64,000 nucleotides of DNA from Aerococcaceae bacterium zg-1292 (GCA_016126655.1 CP065955.1:598501-662500); one strand, 5' to 3'. Numbered from the stretch's first letter, positions 1-9,579 are shown. Translations and numbers: made by a program. The notes: generated from the sequence alone by a model not told the origin.

Positions 1-1369
1 AACAGGTGAAATTTATGTTGGTGAAGTCGCGCCAGCGGATGAAGAAAACTGGACTCGCGATAAAGATGTCTTAGATACATGGTTCTCGAGTGCATTATGG
101 CCATTTTCAACCATGGGTTGGCCGGAAGATACGAAAGATTTAGAGCGCTATTTTCCTACTTCTACATTAGTGACGGGTTATGACATTATTTTCTTCTGGG
201 TTAGCCGGATGATTTTCCAAAGTCTAGAATTTACAGAGCGTCGTCCGTTCCAAAATGTTTTGATTCATGGTTTGATTCGTGATGCTCAAGGTCGTAAAAT
301 GTCTAAATCACTAGGTAATGGAATCGATCCGATGGATGTCATCGACGAATTTGGTGTGGATGCTTTACGTTGGTTCTTGGCCAATGGTTCAGCGCCGGGA
401 CAAGATGTGCGTTATAGTGAAGAAAAATTAAGTGCGGCATGGAACTTTATTAATAAGATTTGGAATGCGAGTCGTTTTGCCTTAATGAATGTTGGCGATA
501 TGACGCTGGATGACATTCATATCGGCGAGGACTTGACTTTGGCTGACCGTTGGATTTTAGCACGTTTACAAGAAACAATTGCGGATGTGACTCGTCTCTT
601 TGACAAATTTGAGTTCGGGGAAGCAGGTCGTGCGTTGTATCACTTTATTTGGGATGATTTCTGTGATTGGTATATCGAAATGACTAAAGAGCAATTACAA
701 AACGAAACGACAGATAATACAACGACTAAATCAGTGTTGGTACATGTATTGGATCAATTCTTACGTTTATTACATCCAATCATGCCATTTGTAACCGAAG
801 AGATTTGGCAACAAATTGCGCCTAAAAATGCATCCATCGTTGTGGCGAATTATCCAGTAGTCAATGAAGCATACATTGACGCTGTTTCTGAGCAAGAGAT
901 GGAACAAGTAATGGAAGTTATTCGTGTTGTTCGGATGATTCGTAATGAAATGAACACACCATTATCAAAAGCGGTAGATTTATTTATTAAGGCCAATGAT
1001 GATACGACGGTTGAATTATTAGAGAAAAACCGTCACTATATCGAACGTTTCTGTAATCCAGAACAATTAGAAATTGCAACCAATCCATCAGCACCGGAAG
1101 AAGTAGTGTCACAAACGGTTGCTTTTGCACAAATTTTAATGCCGTTAGCCGGCTTAATTAAAGTGGAAGACGAAATTAAACGTTTGGAAGCACAAGTTGA
1201 AAAATTAGAAAAAGAAGTAAGTCGTGTCGTTAATAAATTAAGCAATGAAAAATTTGTTGCGAAAGCACCAGAAGCAGTCGTTGCTCAAGAACGTGCGAAA
1301 CAAGCAGAAAACGAACAACAATTGGCCGCTGTTCGTGAACGAATCGTCCAGTTGGAAAAATTAGCTTAG
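1..1369 (+). CDS. valS: Valyl-tRNA synthetase, C-terminal part (5' truncated by window edge)
   Basis: Charges tRNA-Val with valine in the cytoplasm. The reading frame is open from base 2 and the start codon lies outside the window. The visible part covers the end of the class I catalytic core, with the KMSKS signature (RKMSKSLGN, near base 300) preceded by a [10 protein letters not shown] segment typical of ValRS. The anticodon-binding domain follows ([29 protein letters not shown]), then the C-terminal coiled coil characteristic of ValRS ([22 protein letters not shown]). The stop codon is followed directly by a terminator. Identity is secure; only the N-terminal half is missing. Confidence 0.97.
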   Translation, partial: TGEIYVGEVAPADEENWTRDKDVLDTWFSSALWPFSTMGWPEDTKDLERYFPTSTLVTGYDIIFFWVSRMIFQSLEFTERRPFQNVLIHGLIRDAQGRKMSKSLGNGIDPMDVIDEFGVDALRWFLANGSAPGQDVRYSEEKLSAAWNFINKIWNASRFALMNVGDMTLDDIHIGEDLTLADRWILARLQETIADVTRLFDKFEFGEAGRALYHFIWDDFCDWYIEMTKEQLQNETTDNTTTKSVLVHVLDQFLRLLHPIMPFVTEEIWQQIAPKNASIVVANYPVVNEAYIDAVSEQEMEQVMEVIRVVRMIRNEMNTPLSKAVDLFIKANDDTTVELLEKNRHYIERFCNPEQLEIATNPSAPEEVVSQTVAFAQILMPLAGLIKVEDEIKRLEAQVEKLEKEVSRVVNKLSNEKFVAKAPEAVVAQERAKQAENEQQLAAVRERIVQLEKLA

Positions 1370-1377
1370 TATAAAAA

Positions 1378-1412
1378 AGGTCCTGTTGCTAGAGCAGGAC
1401 CTCTTTTGGTTT
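1378..1412 (+). terminator. Rho-independent terminator after valS
   Basis: AGGTCCTG (1378-1385) pairs with CAGGACCT (1395-1402) around a 9-nt loop. A T-rich tract (CTTTTGGTTTT) follows. It starts nine bases after the valS stop. Confidence 0.85.
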
Positions 1413-1729
1413 TCAGACACCTTGTGATTTCCTACAAGATGTCCGAGAACCCCAAAAAATTTATGATGGAAAAATTGATGAATTAAGTGGATGCTGGTGC
1501 AAGAGACAATGACTGCATCCGCACTTAATTGCTGATGTTCTGGCAATTACTCTCTCTGATAAAATCTCACCATACACAACGCCTAATAATCATCTGTTAC
1601 CGTTAAAAAAGTCCGGTACAATAACTTTTCAGCGGTGTATTTATCATGTCAGCTGATAAACATTTATTATAGGAGAAAGCACCATTTTTGACTGCTTATC
1701 ACGAGACATAACTAACACAAGTTCATATT
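1413..1729. other. Gene-free spacer with one long imperfect hairpin
   Basis: No convincing coding sequence on either strand. The only clear structure is at 1481-1530: AATTAAGTGGATGC pairs with GCATCCGCACTTAATT across a 20-nt loop, with a 2-nt bulge. No T-run follows, so it does not look like a classic terminator. Confidence 0.5.
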
Positions 1730-1744
1730 TTATAACGATTCTTA
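1730..1744 (+). promoter_or_regulatory. Fur/PerR-like operator upstream of siderophore importer
   Basis: TTATAACGATTCTTA resembles the 7-1-7 inverted repeat bound by Fur-family regulators (PerR/Fur consensus TTATAATnATTATAA; 12 of 14 specified positions match). It lies about 135 bp before the first gene of an iron-siderophore importer, where such a site is expected. The assignment to Fur rather than PerR or Zur is inference. Confidence 0.45.
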
Positions 1745-1879
1745 TATTTTAAAAAGCACAGAATATTGTGAAATTATATGTTATGATTAGCATGTATTTT
1801 TTTACAAGGGACGGTGGAGCTAGGATTGGAGCACTCAATGTTCTCTGTCGTTCAACCTAAGACAATAAGAGGTTGTGAA

Positions 1880-2842
1880 ATGAAATCAATTTATTTATGG
1901 TTATGCCTAGTTTTGATGATTGGATTGTCATTAATATCTGGTGTCCAGCCACTGGAATGGGACATTAGCGGACATTTGACACAGCTTTCGTGGAATGTAT
2001 TGTGGTATTCACGTGTGCCGCGAACCATCAGTATATTATTAGCTGGTAGCAGTATGAGTGTGGCGGGATTATTAATGCAGGCAATATCGCAAAATCGGTT
2101 TGCCGCCCCCTCCACAGTTGGGACAGTTGAATCCGCAAAATTAGGATTATTATTAAGTTTATGGCTCTTTCCAAAAGTATCGATGCAACAAAAATTTGTG
2201 AGTTCTTTTATCATTGCGGTATTGTTTACCGGTCTATTCTTTTTCATTCTCGCTAAAATGAAAGTCAAACAAACATGGACGATTCCTTTATTAGGTATGA
2301 TTTATGGACAAATTATCGGTGCGGTCGCCTCCGCGATTGCGTATCGCTTTGATTTGGTGCAGAGCATGAGCTCGTGGCAACAGGGTAATTTTTCATTGAT
2401 TCAAGTTGGCTCCTACGAATGGTTATGGCTAACACTGATATTAATCGGTGTCATTTGGTTATTAAGACGTCCGCTAACCATTATGCAGTTAGGCGAAGCA
2501 ACTAGTCTCAATTTAGGAATAGCGTATCACCCGATGAAGTACCTCATCATCGCTGGAGTTTGTCTCATCTGCGCTGTCAACGTAATGACGGTAGGGACCT
2601 TACCTTTTATCGGCGTCATTATTCCCAATGCCGTGCGTATAATGCACTCGGATTCGATGCAACAATCGCTACCGCTAGTGATGGTATCAGGTAGTCTCTT
2701 TGTACTTATCTGTGATATTTTATCACGTACCTTAATTGCACCGTATGAATTACCGGTTAGCCTACTGATTGCCTTTATCGGCGGCAGCATCTTTTTAGTG
2801 CTGTTATTTAAGTGGAAAGGGTGCAGCGTTTATGAAACATAA
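1880..2842 (+). CDS. yclN: Iron-siderophore ABC transporter permease, YclN-like (FecCD family)
   Basis: First of two membrane permeases of a siderophore importer. The 320-residue protein is almost entirely hydrophobic, with the multi-helix FecCD/BtuC layout. Typical motifs include VPRTISILLAGSSMSVAGLLMQ (in two parts near residues 45-70) and the late GTLPFIGVIIPNAVR cytoplasmic loop that contacts the ATPase. I chose the ATG at 1880 because AAGAGG sits 7 bases upstream and the length matches the family (about 316). A longer GTG start at 1814 has no good ribosome-binding site. Gene order permease-permease-ATPase-binding protein is that of Bacillus yclNOPQ (petrobactin). Substrate is inferred, not proven. 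Confidence 0.88.
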   Translation: MKSIYLWLCLVLMIGLSLISGVQPLEWDISGHLTQLSWNVLWYSRVPRTISILLAGSSMSVAGLLMQAISQNRFAAPSTVGTVESAKLGLLLSLWLFPKVSMQQKFVSSFIIAVLFTGLFFFILAKMKVKQTWTIPLLGMIYGQIIGAVASAIAYRFDLVQSMSSWQQGNFSLIQVGSYEWLWLTLILIGVIWLLRRPLTIMQLGEATSLNLGIAYHPMKYLIIAGVCLICAVNVMTVGTLPFIGVIIPNAVRIMHSDSMQQSLPLVMVSGSLFVLICDILSRTLIAPYELPVSLLIAFIGGSIFLVLLFKWKGCSVYET

Positions 2843-3800
2843 ATTATTGTGGCTGCTATTATTGATGTTGGTCATCGTTATCAGCTTGTATATCGGTTGG
2901 GACTTCCCGGCGCTATCTCCTTATGTTCAAGCAGCTCGTTTAACAAAATTATGGGGCTATTTACTCATCGCCGTGTTAGTCGTACCTAGTACCATTGTTT
3001 TTCAAACCGTGATTCACAGCCGCTATTTATCACCTGGCATCTTAGGCATTGATGCTGTATATGTCTTGATTCAATCGATGTACTATTTTGCTGGCGTACG
3101 ATTATTCAAGGAGTTGACGCCGCATTCACTTGTCGGATACATGGTGCAAATGGGCTGTTTGCTACTATTTTTTGTACTGACTCTACGTCTGGTCAAGATT
3201 GATTGGCGTTTACAGCAACAGGAAACATTGTGGCTAATGACTGGGATGATATTAAGTTCGGTCTTACGACAATTAAGTACGTTTTTTCAAATTTTGATGG
3301 ACCCAAACGAATATTTAACGCTGCAACGACGACTGTTTCCATCGTTTCAAGGCTTATCGCAATCCTTACTCGTCACCGCTACTTTCGTTGCTATACTCGG
3401 ACTCGGATATTTTTACCACAAACGCTTTGTATTAGATGTCTATCATCTGGGGCGTGAAATGGCATTATCACTCGGTGTCGATATTGTTCGCCAATCGCCT
3501 CGGTTATTGAGTGTTGTCGTCTTAATGGTTGGAACAGCTACTGCGTTAGTCGGTCCCTTATTATTTTTTGGCTTTATGATTACTAATATCACTTATACAA
3601 TCTGTGTGTCGCATCAACATACGCAGCGTATCGTTATTGGTATATTAGTAGGGAGTATTTTTGTCGTCAGTGGCCAATGGCTCATCGAACGTGTATTCAA
3701 CAATCAGTACACATTAAACTTGCTGATTGAAGGTGTAGGTGGCTTGTTATTCTTTATTTTATTATGGCGCAAGGCAGGTGACGTATTTGTTAATCACTAA
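2832..3800 (+). CDS. yclO: Iron-siderophore ABC transporter permease, YclO-like (FecCD family)
   Basis: Second permease, expected to form the heterodimeric channel with the product of the preceding gene. It is 322 residues with about nine hydrophobic segments. The FecCD-type signatures include LSPGILGIDAVYVL in the N-terminal half and GPLLFFGFMITNI near residue 240. The ATG overlaps the upstream gene by 11 bp, with GGAAAGGG upstream, which implies translational coupling. It resembles YclO/FatC/CeuC-type permeases of catecholate importers more than heme or B12 permeases, judging by the operon and the partner binding protein. Confidence 0.87.
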   Translation: MKHKLLWLLLLMLVIVISLYIGWDFPALSPYVQAARLTKLWGYLLIAVLVVPSTIVFQTVIHSRYLSPGILGIDAVYVLIQSMYYFAGVRLFKELTPHSLVGYMVQMGCLLLFFVLTLRLVKIDWRLQQQETLWLMTGMILSSVLRQLSTFFQILMDPNEYLTLQRRLFPSFQGLSQSLLVTATFVAILGLGYFYHKRFVLDVYHLGREMALSLGVDIVRQSPRLLSVVVLMVGTATALVGPLLFFGFMITNITYTICVSHQHTQRIVIGILVGSIFVVSGQWLIERVFNNQYTLNLLIEGVGGLLFFILLWRKAGDVFVNH

Positions 3801-4566
3801 TCTATCAAAACGCTTTTTCCATGGCAAAAAAGTGCAGACGGTACTCGATGATGTTGAATTAGCAATTCCCAAAGGACAGTTAACGGCGATTATTGGACCT
3901 AATGGGGCAGGCAAATCTACTTTACTCAATATTATGAGTAGACTTGAAGCTGCTGATTCCGGCTCGATTACCTTGGATGAACGTGCACTAACCGATTGGG
4001 CACGTGATTCGTTTGCTAAGCGTGTGGCGATTTTACGTCAATCTCAACATTTTGACGTGAAATTAACAGTGCGTGAATTTGTTGAGTTTGGACGCTATCC
4101 GTATTCCAAAGGACGTTTAACCGATGAAGACCATCAAAAGGTGACTGACTGTTTAGCTTACTTGAATTTAGAATCATTCAGTCATCGCTTTATCGACGAA
4201 TTATCCGGTGGACAGCGCCAACGCGTCTTGCTGGCGATGATTATGGCACAAGACACTGAATTTGTATTATTAGATGAACCGTTGAACAATCTAGATATTA
4301 GTCAGACAATTCATTTGATGAATCTCTTAAGAAAATTAGTTGCACAATATAATAAACGTATTGTGATGATTGTGCATGATATTAATATTGCTGCCCAATT
4401 TGCTGATTATATTGTTGCGATGAAAGACGGTAAAATATGTGCCCAAGGTGGTGTGCATCAAATGATGACACCGGAAATATTAGAGCCACTGTACAATATT
4501 AAAGTAGAGCGTATCGAACATAACGGGCACCCGATAATAAATTTTTATGAGCATGACATATTATGA
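3787..4566 (+). CDS. yclP: Iron-siderophore ABC transporter ATP-binding protein, YclP-like
   Basis: ATPase that powers the two permeases from the cytoplasmic face. Motifs in order: Walker A GPNGAGKST, Q-loop LRQSQHF, ABC signature LSGGQRQRV, Walker B FVLLDEP, and the switch histidine in IVHDINIA. About 259 residues from the TTG at 3787, which has AGGTG 6 bases upstream. That matches the usual 252-residue family length. A GTG at 3778 is possible, and the farther GTG at 3739 would add a hydrophobic stretch that belongs to the overlapping permease frame. The gene overlaps yclO by 14 bp. Confidence 0.9.
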   Translation: MLITNLSKRFFHGKKVQTVLDDVELAIPKGQLTAIIGPNGAGKSTLLNIMSRLEAADSGSITLDERALTDWARDSFAKRVAILRQSQHFDVKLTVREFVEFGRYPYSKGRLTDEDHQKVTDCLAYLNLESFSHRFIDELSGGQRQRVLLAMIMAQDTEFVLLDEPLNNLDISQTIHLMNLLRKLVAQYNKRIVMIVHDINIAAQFADYIVAMKDGKICAQGGVHQMMTPEILEPLYNIKVERIEHNGHPIINFYEHDIL

Positions 4567-4641
4567 GTAGATTAACGTCAATTGCTCATTTAAATGTGAT
4601 AGCTAGAAAATATTCAATCAGATAGAAAAGAGGAATGGTAA

Positions 4642-5553
4642 ATGAAGAAAATTTTTGTAGCTGTAGTGGTATTGTTAATGGCAGTGACAGCTATGCAGTC
4701 AGTATCGGCAGCACCAGTGACTGTACAAGATAGTCGTGGGGATGTCACACTCTCAGCAGTGCCGAGAAAAGTGGTTGTTTTAGGGTACGCAGAATATGAC
4801 ACATTACGAGCTTTAGGTGTGGCATCAACTGTTGTTGGTGCACCCAAGACCAATATTCCAGCGTATATTGGTAAGATACCAGCGGAGGTGACCGATATTG
4901 GTTCATTAAAAGAGCCCAATCTAGAAGCTATCGCCGAATTGGCACCAGATTTGATTATTGCCAACAGTCGTACGGCTGAGCTAGCCTCTGAACTTGAAAA
5001 AATTGCCCCGGTTTTTGTCTTAACACCTGATACTAAACATTATTGGCAGACATTTACGGCGCAAAATACAGCGTTAGCGACATTATTTGGCAAAGAAAAA
5101 GAGGCGCAGACATATATTACTGAGTTAGCTCAATTAATAAATACCATTAAGGCGAAAAATGAGGTGTCAACCGAAAAAACTTTGATGTTAATGTTGAATG
5201 AAGGCAATATTTCTGCTTTTTCAACTAATTCACGCTTTGCCTTGTTGTACCAAATTTTAGGCTTTAAATCTGTGGATGAAAAAATTGAAGACTCACGACA
5301 TGGGCAAGAGATGAGTTATGAAGGAATTTTACGTGTAAATCCGGACCGTATTTTTTACATTGACCGTACTGCAGCAATCGGGGGCGATTCAACTGGTAGT
5401 GATACTTTTGAAAAGAATGAATTGTTATTACAATCGTCTGCCGGTAAAAATGGTAAGGTGACTGCCTTAACCAGTGATTTGTGGTATTTAGCTGGTAGTG
5501 GCCTCGAATCGTTTCGTCTTCAAGTAGAGGAAATCGCTAATAGTATGAAATAA
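4642..5553 (+). CDS. yclQ: Siderophore-binding protein, YclQ/CeuE-like, without lipobox
   Basis: Extracytoplasmic receptor that hands ferric siderophore to the importer. 303 residues. After the signal peptide comes a class III periplasmic-binding fold with family-typical strings KVVVLGYAEYDTLRALGV, IGSLKEPNLEAIAELAPDLII, NSRFALLYQILGF and HGQEMSYEGILRVNPDRIFYIDR. These resemble FatB/YclQ/CeuE catechol binders. RBS GAGGAATGG precedes the ATG. Oddly, the signal peptide (VTAMQSVSAAPV) has an AxA-like signal peptidase I site but no lipobox cysteine. In a Gram-positive the family is normally a lipoprotein. Confidence 0.88.
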   Translation: MKKIFVAVVVLLMAVTAMQSVSAAPVTVQDSRGDVTLSAVPRKVVVLGYAEYDTLRALGVASTVVGAPKTNIPAYIGKIPAEVTDIGSLKEPNLEAIAELAPDLIIANSRTAELASELEKIAPVFVLTPDTKHYWQTFTAQNTALATLFGKEKEAQTYITELAQLINTIKAKNEVSTEKTLMLMLNEGNISAFSTNSRFALLYQILGFKSVDEKIEDSRHGQEMSYEGILRVNPDRIFYIDRTAAIGGDSTGSDTFEKNELLLQSSAGKNGKVTALTSDLWYLAGSGLESFRLQVEEIANSMK

Positions 5554-5794
5554 ATGAGTAGTTAGAGGCTAGTATACTGTTAAATGTTAGCGACTTGAGT
5601 GGACGGCATAAGTGTTGATATTTTTGATGCTAAAACGCCAGTGGTAGGCGACGGTAGAGGCTGTGAATTGTTTTAGATATTTTTAAAATTGTTTTCATGG
5701 CTAAAAAAGTATCCGTTATGTATGATATAAGTTGAAAGTGTCGAGCGGTAATTCAGAAACATATAAGTTGATGGTTACTGCCTTATATTGCAAA

Positions 5795-5836
5795 AATAAG
5801 CCGTTTAGTTACAAAGCTAAGAACGGCTTATTTTAT
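5795..5836 (+). terminator. Strong hairpin terminator after the siderophore operon
   Basis: AATAAGCCGTT (5795-5805) pairs perfectly with AACGGCTTATT (5822-5832). A-rich sequence flanks the left side and TTTA the right, so it could act on both strands. Confidence 0.75.
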
Positions 5837-5858
5837 GAATACAACTACTAAAAACTAC

Positions 5859-5886
5859 TTGAAAAGCCGTTTATTTCATGTATAAT
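5859..5886 (+). promoter_or_regulatory. Sigma-A promoter for citO-citG
   Basis: TTGAAA (5859-5864), 16-bp spacer, and a perfect TATAAT (5881-5886). It is the nearest good promoter before citO, so the transcript would carry the decayed hairpin element as a leader of roughly 180 nt. Confidence 0.6.
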
Positions 5887-5906
5887 TTTAATACTAGTGA
5901 GTGGTA

Positions 5907-6059
5907 ACAAGTAGTGTGACAACGAACGTTTTAAAATGAATCACAGTAGGAAGGCGCGCACAAGAGTGTTAGCGTGGGTAATAAGTTAACCCGAGCACGA
6001 AGTCGCAGAAGTGTTAAAACGCTTCATGAGCTATGAGAAGTGGATATTGAGCCAATCAG
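5907..6059 (+). repeat. Degenerate copy of the SD-linked hairpin element (locus 1)
   Basis: Begins GTAGTGTGACAAC and contains AAAATGAATCAC, AGAAGTGTTAAAACGCTTC (apical hairpin) and GAGCTATGAGAAGTGGA. These are diagnostic pieces shared with copies at 32.3 kb and 42.0 kb. The 3' arm no longer complements the 5' arm well, so this is a decayed member. As with nearly all copies, it lies just before the Shine-Dalgarno of the next gene (AGGGGGAA of citO). Confidence 0.65.
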
Positions 6060-6074
6060 ATGAGGGGGAATCAT

Positions 6075-6770
6075 ATGGAACAGTTAATTGAAATTGTCAA
6101 AGAAAACCTAAATTTAAATACATCTAGAACATTAAATGAAGCGGTATATGATGCATTTCGTAAAAGTATTGTTTTAGGCCTTATTCCAGCTGGTACACGT
6201 ATTAATGAAAAGGAATGCGCAACACTATTGAACTTATCGCGCACACCAATTCGTTATGCAATGAGTCAATTAGATAGTGAAAATTTAGTCACGCGTGTGC
6301 CTAAAAAGGGAATTGTCGTCAATGGGATTAGCATTCGTGATGCCTTAGAAATTTTTGAAATTCGTAAATGGCTTGACACACTAGCTGCTATTAAGGCAAT
6401 GGAACGCATGAGCGATGATGAATTTGATGAGATGAAAGCCATCGTTGATGAAGCCTATTATTATGATGAAAATGAAGAAATTAAAAAAGTTATTAAAAAT
6501 TTCTCAGAGTTTAATAATTTTATCTATGAAAAAAGTAATATGATTCGCTTAACGGCAATCGTCAATCAATTTCAAGCGTATTTCAAATATTTTAGAGAAA
6601 TATCATTGTTATCTACAGCTCGTAGAAAAGAGGCTATTGCAGAACATGCAATGATTTACCGTAGCATGAGAAATAAAGATATTGATCAAATTACTTTAAT
6701 TACACACGAACATTTAGAACATTCACAACAATTTATTTTGTCGGAAATGGAGAAGCATCATCTTGGATAA
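6075..6770 (+). CDS. citO: GntR-family regulator of citrate genes, CitO-like
   Basis: DNA-binding transcription factor, probably the citrate-responsive activator. The 231-residue protein has an N-terminal GntR winged helix (NEAVYDAFRKSIVLGLIPAGTRINEKECA, then LLNLSRTPIRYAMSQL, residues about 15-75). An FCD-type helical effector domain follows (EIFEIRKWLDTLAAIKAM; HAMIYRSMRNKD; HLEHS). Its size and place beside citG and the citrate lyase genes match CitO of Enterococcus faecalis. I start at the ATG at 6075, with GAGGGGG 7 bases upstream; an in-frame ATG at 6060 lies ahead of that RBS. It overlaps citG by 8 bp. Confidence 0.85.
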   Translation: MEQLIEIVKENLNLNTSRTLNEAVYDAFRKSIVLGLIPAGTRINEKECATLLNLSRTPIRYAMSQLDSENLVTRVPKKGIVVNGISIRDALEIFEIRKWLDTLAAIKAMERMSDDEFDEMKAIVDEAYYYDENEEIKKVIKNFSEFNNFIYEKSNMIRLTAIVNQFQAYFKYFREISLLSTARRKEAIAEHAMIYRSMRNKDIDQITLITHEHLEHSQQFILSEMEKHHLG

Positions 6771-7623
6771 GCGAATGAGGACAATTGCATCATTAGCTAC
6801 ACAAGCAATTATTTATGAAGTAAGTCTTTCACCTAAGCCAGGACTAGTTGATCGCTACAATAATGGTGCGCATAATGATATGACCTTTTATCATTTTGTC
6901 GACAGTGCCTTTGCCCTCCAACCGCATTTGGAAGAGTATTTAAATATAGGCTACCAACATGTGGAAAAGGATTTAGAATCATTGTTTCATGCATTAAGGC
7001 AGGAAGGGATATTGGCAGAACAAAGGATGTTTGAAGCCACAGGCAATGTTAATACGCATAAAGGATTAAATTTTGCGTACGCATTAATTTTAGGCGCAAT
7101 AGGCTTTTATTTAAGAAATTTCCCGCAAGCAACTGTGATTGAGTATCCCATAGTTTTTGATTATGTTCGTAAAATGGCTGAACCCATGGTTCAACGAGAC
7201 TTTGCTGGGCTGACTGAAGTGAACGCTAAGAGTTACGGTGAAAAATTGTATCTTAAATACGGTATCTTAGGTCCAAGAGGCGAAGCAGCAACGGGTTATG
7301 CGTATTTGTTGCAGGTGATTTTGCCCTATATTGAACGACGACTGGCGCAACAAATCGAAGAAGAGACTGTTTACCTAGAAGTGCTTTTGCAAATGATGGC
7401 GACGGTTGAAGATGGTAATTTGATTCATCGTGGAGGTATTAAGCAATGGCAAGCGGTGAAACAAGAAGCCACTGCTTTATATCAACAAGTAGTGGATGGC
7501 GCAGATATTAGAGCCTTGTTAGCGGAGTATAACGAGATATTAGTAGCACGCTATTTAAGTCCTGGAGGCTCAGCAGATTTATTGTGTTTAAGTATTTTTT
7601 TGACGCACCTCAAAGTTCAATAG
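6763..7623 (+). CDS. citG: Triphosphoribosyl-dephospho-CoA synthase
   Basis: Makes the precursor of the citrate lyase prosthetic group from ATP and dephospho-CoA. CitX then attaches it to the acyl carrier protein CitD. The 286-residue protein carries the CitG/MdcB hallmark SPKPGLVDRYNNGAHNDM near the N-terminus and NTHKGLNFAYALILGA and MATVEDGNLIHRGG downstream. The TTG start at 6763 overlaps citO by 8 bp, with GGAG about 10 bases upstream; an ATG 12 bases on (6775) has no RBS of its own. The gene is separate here, not fused to citX as in some bacteria. Confidence 0.9.
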   Translation: MDKRMRTIASLATQAIIYEVSLSPKPGLVDRYNNGAHNDMTFYHFVDSAFALQPHLEEYLNIGYQHVEKDLESLFHALRQEGILAEQRMFEATGNVNTHKGLNFAYALILGAIGFYLRNFPQATVIEYPIVFDYVRKMAEPMVQRDFAGLTEVNAKSYGEKLYLKYGILGPRGEAATGYAYLLQVILPYIERRLAQQIEEETVYLEVLLQMMATVEDGNLIHRGGIKQWQAVKQEATALYQQVVDGADIRALLAEYNEILVARYLSPGGSADLLCLSIFLTHLKVQ

Positions 7624-7733
7624 GGATGGTTTCGGCTGGTTAATCATTTCAACATATATATATTGATTGGTATGTATTTTGCTTGAATTAAGTGGTGTGG
7701 TAGCTATTCTTTGACACTTAAAAAGATAATGAA

Positions 7734-7774
7734 CCCTCTAAAACGTTGATATAGTAGCGTTTTAGAGGGCTTTT
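7734..7774 (+). terminator. Terminator between citG and citC
   Basis: A perfect 12-bp stem, CCCTCTAAAACG (7734-7745) with CGTTTTAGAGGG (7758-7769), followed by CTTTT. It separates the convergent citG and citC; its T-run favours the plus strand. The remaining 150 bp up to citC holds nothing I recognise. Confidence 0.8.
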
Positions 7775-7929
7775 GAATTACTCAAAAATGCGTACAGTCT
7801 ATTTGAATTAGCCACTAAAATTTTTACTCGCATCTAATCCTTGTACGTACTTTCAACTAGCTAAGGAGCATACTCGATAACAGCGATAGCAGTTCAAATG
7901 ATTTAAAAAATAATGTGTTATCTGAAATC

Positions 7930-8976
7930 TTAGTGATGTTTCACTTCATCCATTCGCTTAATATCTGAACTAATTGCTTGACCATGTGGTGTCATCAAGA
8001 AATCATAGGTAGTTTGAGGAACCATTGCTCTGACTGCATCCATTTGGTCATCCTTAATATATTGACGCACGGACGAAGCGGAGATAATGCAGTCAGCATT
8101 TTCAACACGTGGCACAAGTATCACCTCAATACCTGCTGTTTGTAAAACTGACTGCATAGTCTGATTATACCTATCCGTTGTCGGACTAAAGGGTTCAGTA
8201 CCCACATAACGCTTTGTAATACCGAGGTGCTGCGCAATTTGCGTGAAAATATGCGAATCGATATTCGTTTGACTGATGATGACATCCTCTGAATCCTTTT
8301 GGAAATAACTCGGAAATGTAGCTGAACTAATCAAATAGGGTCCGGTGCTGTGGACAATAACATTCGACAGGTGGCGAATTCCTTTTTCAACTAGCTCACG
8401 ACGCACCGTGTAAGGAAAAACGCTAGCATCTTCTGCTACTACAAATAAATGCACGAGGTCGTTTTCATTGGCTGCTTTTTCGATAAGATATTGATGGCCT
8501 AAAGTAAAAGGATTAGCGTTCATTACGATGGCTGCGCTTGATTGATTGGACGAGGGTTCTAAATGCGACAGTTCTGTTAAAAACTGTTTGAAGCCATCAC
8601 GTTTGTTTTCCATAAAGACAATTTGATTTTCGATATAGGCGATTTCATAAAAGCCTAAATCTTTAAATTGATTGCGACAGGATGCTTTTGTATAGAGAAA
8701 AATATGATAATAACCTCTGCTGAATTGTTCGCTAATCAAGTGCGAAACGAGTTTGTTCATAAAACCTTGACCGTGGTAGGCACTGTCTACCGCAATGCAG
8801 CGCAACGTGTTTTTAAAGCAAGAACCCGTTGCGATTAAATTGTTTTCAGCATCAAAAATACCGCAAGTGTAGTCCAAATTTTTATCTAAACGAATGTTTT
8901 CTTGCTCTAAAAGTTGAATGACTTTATTCATTTGTCGCTTATTAAATGCACTGATTGGTACAACTTGATAATCCAT
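7930..8976 (-). CDS. citC: [Citrate (pro-3S)-lyase] ligase
   Basis: Acetylates the thiol of the citrate lyase prosthetic group, activating the enzyme with acetate and ATP. 348 residues. The N-terminal GNAT-like domain (RCIAVDSAYHGQGFMNKLVSHL, about residues 65-85) is followed by a nucleotidyltransferase domain with the HxGH-type motif NANPFTLGHQYLIEKAA (about 153-170). A conserved tail contains ISASSVRQYIKD. It is transcribed away from citDEFX across a 294-bp divergent promoter region, the arrangement expected when both sides answer to CitO. RBS AAGGAGG precedes the ATG. Confidence 0.93.
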   Translation of the reverse strand: MDYQVVPISAFNKRQMNKVIQLLEQENIRLDKNLDYTCGIFDAENNLIATGSCFKNTLRCIAVDSAYHGQGFMNKLVSHLISEQFSRGYYHIFLYTKASCRNQFKDLGFYEIAYIENQIVFMENKRDGFKQFLTELSHLEPSSNQSSAAIVMNANPFTLGHQYLIEKAANENDLVHLFVVAEDASVFPYTVRRELVEKGIRHLSNVIVHSTGPYLISSATFPSYFQKDSEDVIISQTNIDSHIFTQIAQHLGITKRYVGTEPFSPTTDRYNQTMQSVLQTAGIEVILVPRVENADCIISASSVRQYIKDDQMDAVRAMVPQTTYDFLMTPHGQAISSDIKRMDEVKHH

Positions 8977-9270
8977 CTGAATCCTCCTTGTAATATACAG
9001 TGTAGAAAGATACCTTGCTCCTTCATTTTCACGATATATTGCTGCTAGATAACCTCGCTGGTTATGTTAATCATATTCTACCTCAAAACAACTAATTGTA
9101 AACAATCTTGCATCTATATCCTACAATTAATATGCACTAAATCTTTAATATATCGCGAATTTAACGCTGTAAACCGCATACAAAAAACCACAAAAAGAAC
9201 ACAATTTTCCTTTAGTTTATAACAAATTATCATATAATAAGGTTATTAAGTAAATTAATGAGGTGAAAAA
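8977..9270. promoter_or_regulatory. Divergent citC/citD promoter region
   Basis: AT-rich 294-bp gap between divergent genes. On the plus strand a TATAAT lies at 9233-9238 with only a weak -35 (CTTTAG or TTTAGT), as expected of an activator-dependent promoter. AT-rich stretches between about 9080 and 9230 are the natural place for CitO sites, but I cannot define an operator by eye. Confidence 0.5.
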
Positions 9271-9579
9271 ATGGAAATTACAAAAACGGCAGTTGCCGGT
9301 ACTGTAGAGTCAAGTGACATTATGATTACAGTTTCGCCGAATGACGAAAATAAAGTCGTGATTAATTTGAATTCGAGTGTTGAAAAACAATTTGGTGCTC
9401 GCATCAGAGAAGTCATCGAACAGACGCTTAAACATTTAGATATTGATTCTGTAACAGTTGAAGCGGTAGATAAAGGAGCTTTGGATTGTACCATTCAAGC
9501 AAGAACTATTATTGCAGTGAACCGTTCATTAGGTGTCACAAACTATAACTGGAAGGAGATTGACTCATGGAACGTTTAA
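9271..9579 (+). CDS. citD: Citrate lyase acyl carrier protein (gamma subunit)
   Basis: Carries the 2'-(5''-phosphoribosyl)-3'-dephospho-CoA arm that holds acetyl and citryl groups during citrate cleavage. 102 residues, usual for the family. The attachment serine is Ser14 or Ser15 in [11 protein letters not shown] near the N-terminus. The remainder contains the conserved [13 protein letters not shown] and [12 protein letters not shown] stretches. RBS GAGGTG precedes the ATG. The 3' end overlaps citE by 13 bp, consistent with coupled synthesis of the alpha-beta-gamma complex. Confidence 0.94.
   Translation: MEITKTAVAGTVESSDIMITVSPNDENKVVINLNSSVEKQFGARIREVIEQTLKHLDIDSVTVEAVDKGALDCTIQARTIIAVNRSLGVTNYNWKEIDSWNV

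Noticed and set aside
9160..9182. Possible catabolite-responsive element (TGTAAACCGCATACA) in the citC/citD gap
   Set aside because: It is one base too long and lacks the central CG spacing of the cre consensus.
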